Shown one piece after another: positions 14,217-16,122 of a stretch of DNA of 16,122 nt (its first letter is position 1; each line of letters begins with the position of its first letter). The stretch lies in contig JASIBJ010000135.1 in the NCBI GenBank assembly GCA_030045215.1, positions 1 through 16,122 of the forward strand, given 5' to 3'. A program made the translations under genes and the position numbers. The notes under the pieces are model-generated. The model did not search any database, had not been told where the DNA came from, and worked only from the letters and a program-made list of their open reading frames with translations. The DNA comes from Streptosporangiaceae bacterium (GTDB lineage: Bacteria; Actinomycetota; Actinomycetes; Streptosporangiales; Streptosporangiaceae).

Positions 14217-16122
14217 CTAGTGCTGAGCTCCGAGCGCCATCGCGACGAGCTGGGACGAGCTCATCTGCGTGCCCTCCCGAGTCGCGTCGGCAAACCGCGC
14301 GTCGCCGAGGCGGCGTCGCGCAGCCCGCTCGATCCTGGCCGCGTCCGGGTTGGATCGATCTGGCAGTCCGCGCACGCCGGCGCTCGCCGCGAGCAACCGC
14401 GCGGCCAGCTCGTACTGCTTGCAGCGCAGGGCCAGGTCCGCGACTCCGACGAGTACCTGCGCGATCAGGGGTGCATAGCCCGCCTCGGACGCCGCCTGGC
14501 AAGCCGCCGCGCGGTGCATGCGGGCATCGCCGAGATCGCCGGCGAGGTAGCCGAGCAGGTCCTCCGCTACCGCGCGGATGTTGGCCTGGTCCGCTTCGTC
14601 GCCCAGGATGGTTGTCGCGACGCCGAGTTGGTGGCGTGCCCCCTCGGCGTCGCCGCCCCAGCGGGCGAGTTCCGCCTTCGCGAGGGCCAGCTCAGCCAGG
14701 GCATCCGGCCAGGTGACCCGTTCCGCCCACTGCTCGGCGTCGGCGATTGCGGCCGCACTGGAGTCCTGATCGCCGAGCAGCCAGTACAGCTGGGCCTGTC
14801 GTGACCGCTTCGCGATGACATCCTCGATGGCACCAAGTTCGGCCACCGCCGTGATCGCCTGTTCGTAGTGCTCGCAGGCATCGGCGAACTCGCCGCGCGT
14901 GGCGATCCGTTCCGCCAGTTCGGTCTGGGCGAGCGAGATTCCGTATCGCTCGCCAAGTGCCCGGAACTCGGCGACCGCCCTTTCGAGGTACGCGTCGGCA
15001 TCCCGGCCGCCCTGGCCGAGCGCGATCCGCATCTTGCCGAGCTGAAAAAGTGCCAGCGCGCGCACCCAGGGGTCGTCGTCGTCAAGCAACGACTCCCAGG
15101 CAGGCAAGACCGCGTGCGGCTCCTGCAACAGGCGCTCCAGCGGAGCGACGAGCCTGAGTACCGGGTAGCGGCCCTGACTTCGCTGGCTGAGCCTGGCCGC
15201 CTCGCGGATCCACTCCTCCGCCTCGTGTTCGTCGGCGCGCCCGGAGGTCACGAACATGACTACCAGCGCGTACACCATGGCCCGCGTGTCATTGATGACC
15301 TCGCCGGGCAGCTTCGCGGCGGCCGTGACCAGCTCGAAGCCTTCGGCCCTGTGGCCGCTCAGCCACCAGTAGGAGCCGGCGGAGGCGGCGAGCCGCATCG
15401 CCGCCTGCGCATCGCCGGCCGCGAGCGCACCTCGCATCGCGGCGCCGATGTTGTCGTGCTCAGCCTCCAGCGTGGCGAGCCATTCCAGCTGCTCGGCACG
15501 GCGAAGATGCGGCTCCGCCGTCTCGGTGAGTTCGGTGAAGTAGACGAGATGCGCGTTGCGTGCCAGTTCCGCTTCCTTCGCTTCTGCGAGCCGGAGCGCG
15601 GCGTATTCCCTGATCGTGCCGATCATGCGGTAACGAGGTGTGCCCTCGGCATCTGTGCGTAGCAGCGATTTCTCGGTCAGCGAGGTAAGCAGTCCGAGCA
15701 CGTGCTCCTGTTCGACCGCATCCCCGGCGCAGACCCGCTCGGCCGCCTCGAGGCTCGATCCGCCCGAGAACACCGCCAGCCTGCGCAGGACCGTCCGCTC
15801 GGCGTCGGTAAGCAACTCCCAGCTCCAGTCGACCACCGTACGCAGCGTCTTATGCCGCGGCAAGGCGGTGCGGCTGCCGCCGGTCAGCAGGCGGAACCGG
15901 TCGTCGAGCCCGTTGGCGAGCTGGTCGAGAGACATAGTGCGCAACCTGGCCGCGGCCAGCTCGATCGCCAGCGGCATGCCGTCCAGGGCCCGGCAGACGC
16001 GCGCCATCGTCGACAACGCGCGGGCGTCGACCGCGAGATCCCTGCGCACCGCACCGGCCCGGTCGCGCAGCAACCGGATGGCAGGGGAGGACTCGATCTC
16101 GGCCGGGCTGGCGTCCGGCTCC
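14217..16122 (-). CDS. AfsR/SARP-like NB-ARC-TPR regulator, C-terminal part
   Basis: The gene runs off the right edge: codons are open to base 16121 (reading EPDASPAEIESSPAIRLL), so no start is visible, and the TTG at 16073 is internal. What remains, about 635 residues, begins late in an NB-ARC/STAND ATPase domain. It has the GLPL-like motif DGMPLAIELAAARLR, then FRLLTGGSRTALPRHKTLRTVVDWSWELL and the winged-helix part ending VYFTELTE. The rest (about 200-600) is TPR-like helical repeats such as DADAYLERAVAEFRALGERYGISLAQTELAERI. Actinobacterial proteins with this order usually carry an N-terminal DNA-binding domain (BTAD/SARP or LuxR) and a Walker A site, which would lie outside the window. 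The ATPase switch and TPRs would sense a ligand or partner. The target is unknown; it may control the DUF885 gene downstream. Confidence 0.9.
   Translation of the reverse strand, partial: EPDASPAEIESSPAIRLLRDRAGAVRRDLAVDARALSTMARVCRALDGMPLAIELAAARLRTMSLDQLANGLDDRFRLLTGGSRTALPRHKTLRTVVDWSWELLTDAERTVLRRLAVFSGGSSLEAAERVCAGDAVEQEHVLGLLTSLTEKSLLRTDAEGTPRYRMIGTIREYAALRLAEAKEAELARNAHLVYFTELTETAEPHLRRAEQLEWLATLEAEHDNIGAAMRGALAAGDAQAAMRLAASAGSYWWLSGHRAEGFELVTAAAKLPGEVINDTRAMVYALVVMFVTSGRADEHEAEEWIREAARLSQRSQGRYPVLRLVAPLERLLQEPHAVLPAWESLLDDDDPWVRALALFQLGKMRIALGQGGRDADAYLERAVAEFRALGERYGISLAQTELAERIATRGEFADACEHYEQAITAVAELGAIEDVIAKRSRQAQLYWLLGDQDSSAAAIADAEQWAERVTWPDALAELALAKAELARWGGDAEGARHQLGVATTILGDEADQANIRAVAEDLLGYLAGDLGDARMHRAAACQAASEAGYAPLIAQVLVGVADLALRCKQYELAARLLAASAGVRGLPDRSNPDAARIERAARRRLGDARFADATREGTQMSSSQLVAMALGAQH

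Noticed and set aside
13683..14804. Plus-strand frame of 373 codons spanning the DUF885 and AfsR-like genes
   Set aside because: It runs antisense across two recognisable genes and their gap, and its product has no family features.
14868..15662. Plus-strand frame of 264 codons
   Set aside because: Antisense to the TPR part of the AfsR-like regulator; no SD and no domain.

Overview
This window is high-GC DNA with strong codon bias, frequent GTG/TTG starts, ATGA/GTGA gene overlaps, and large AfsR-type and XRE-TPR regulators. This points to an actinobacterium of the filamentous or soil type. I cannot name the genus from sequence alone. No rRNA, tRNA, CRISPR array, transposase or phage gene was seen.

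Layout, left to right. (1) 93-1964 (+): a type I ABC exporter half-transporter, whose frame is still open at the left edge. (2) 2006-2158 (-): a 50-codon gene, previously easy to miss, for a tiny secreted peptide with a signal peptide and a His/Cys/Asp-rich mature part. (3) 2159-2578: an AT-rich divergent control region with direct repeats, an inverted repeat, a good sigma-A-like promoter and a leader hairpin. (4) 2579-4450 (+): an S9 (prolyl oligopeptidase family) protein in which the catalytic serine is glycine. (5) 4447-5784 (-): an XRE helix-turn-helix regulator with a TPR-type C-terminal domain, meeting the S9 gene tail to tail on a shared CTAG. (6) 5927-7237 (-): an MFS exporter. (7) 7513-11107 (+): a tightly coupled three-gene operon for a molybdenum hydroxylase (large, 2Fe-2S and FAD subunits; CO dehydrogenase form II / aldehyde oxidase type). 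(8) 11217-12314 (+): an unrecognised protein with about ten 11-residue repeats. (9) 12339-12406: two strong GC hairpins between convergent genes. (10) 12429-14162 (-): a DUF885 zinc peptidase-like protein. (11) 14217 to the right edge (-): the C-terminal part of an AfsR/SARP-like NB-ARC-TPR regulator.

The part most likely to be new is 2006-5851. A secreted 25-residue peptide candidate, a catalytically dead S9 protein and an XRE-TPR regulator sit together. The same direct repeat (TTGACT, 7 bases, TTGAC) occurs upstream of both the peptide gene and the regulator gene. This resembles the parts list of a peptide-sensing (RRNPP-like) circuit: propeptide, exporter, peptide-binding TPR regulator and shared operator. 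That link is inference. The peptide gene, the repeat and the Ser-to-Gly change are directly visible. The molybdenum hydroxylase operon is a separate metabolic module, and its substrate cannot be read from sequence.
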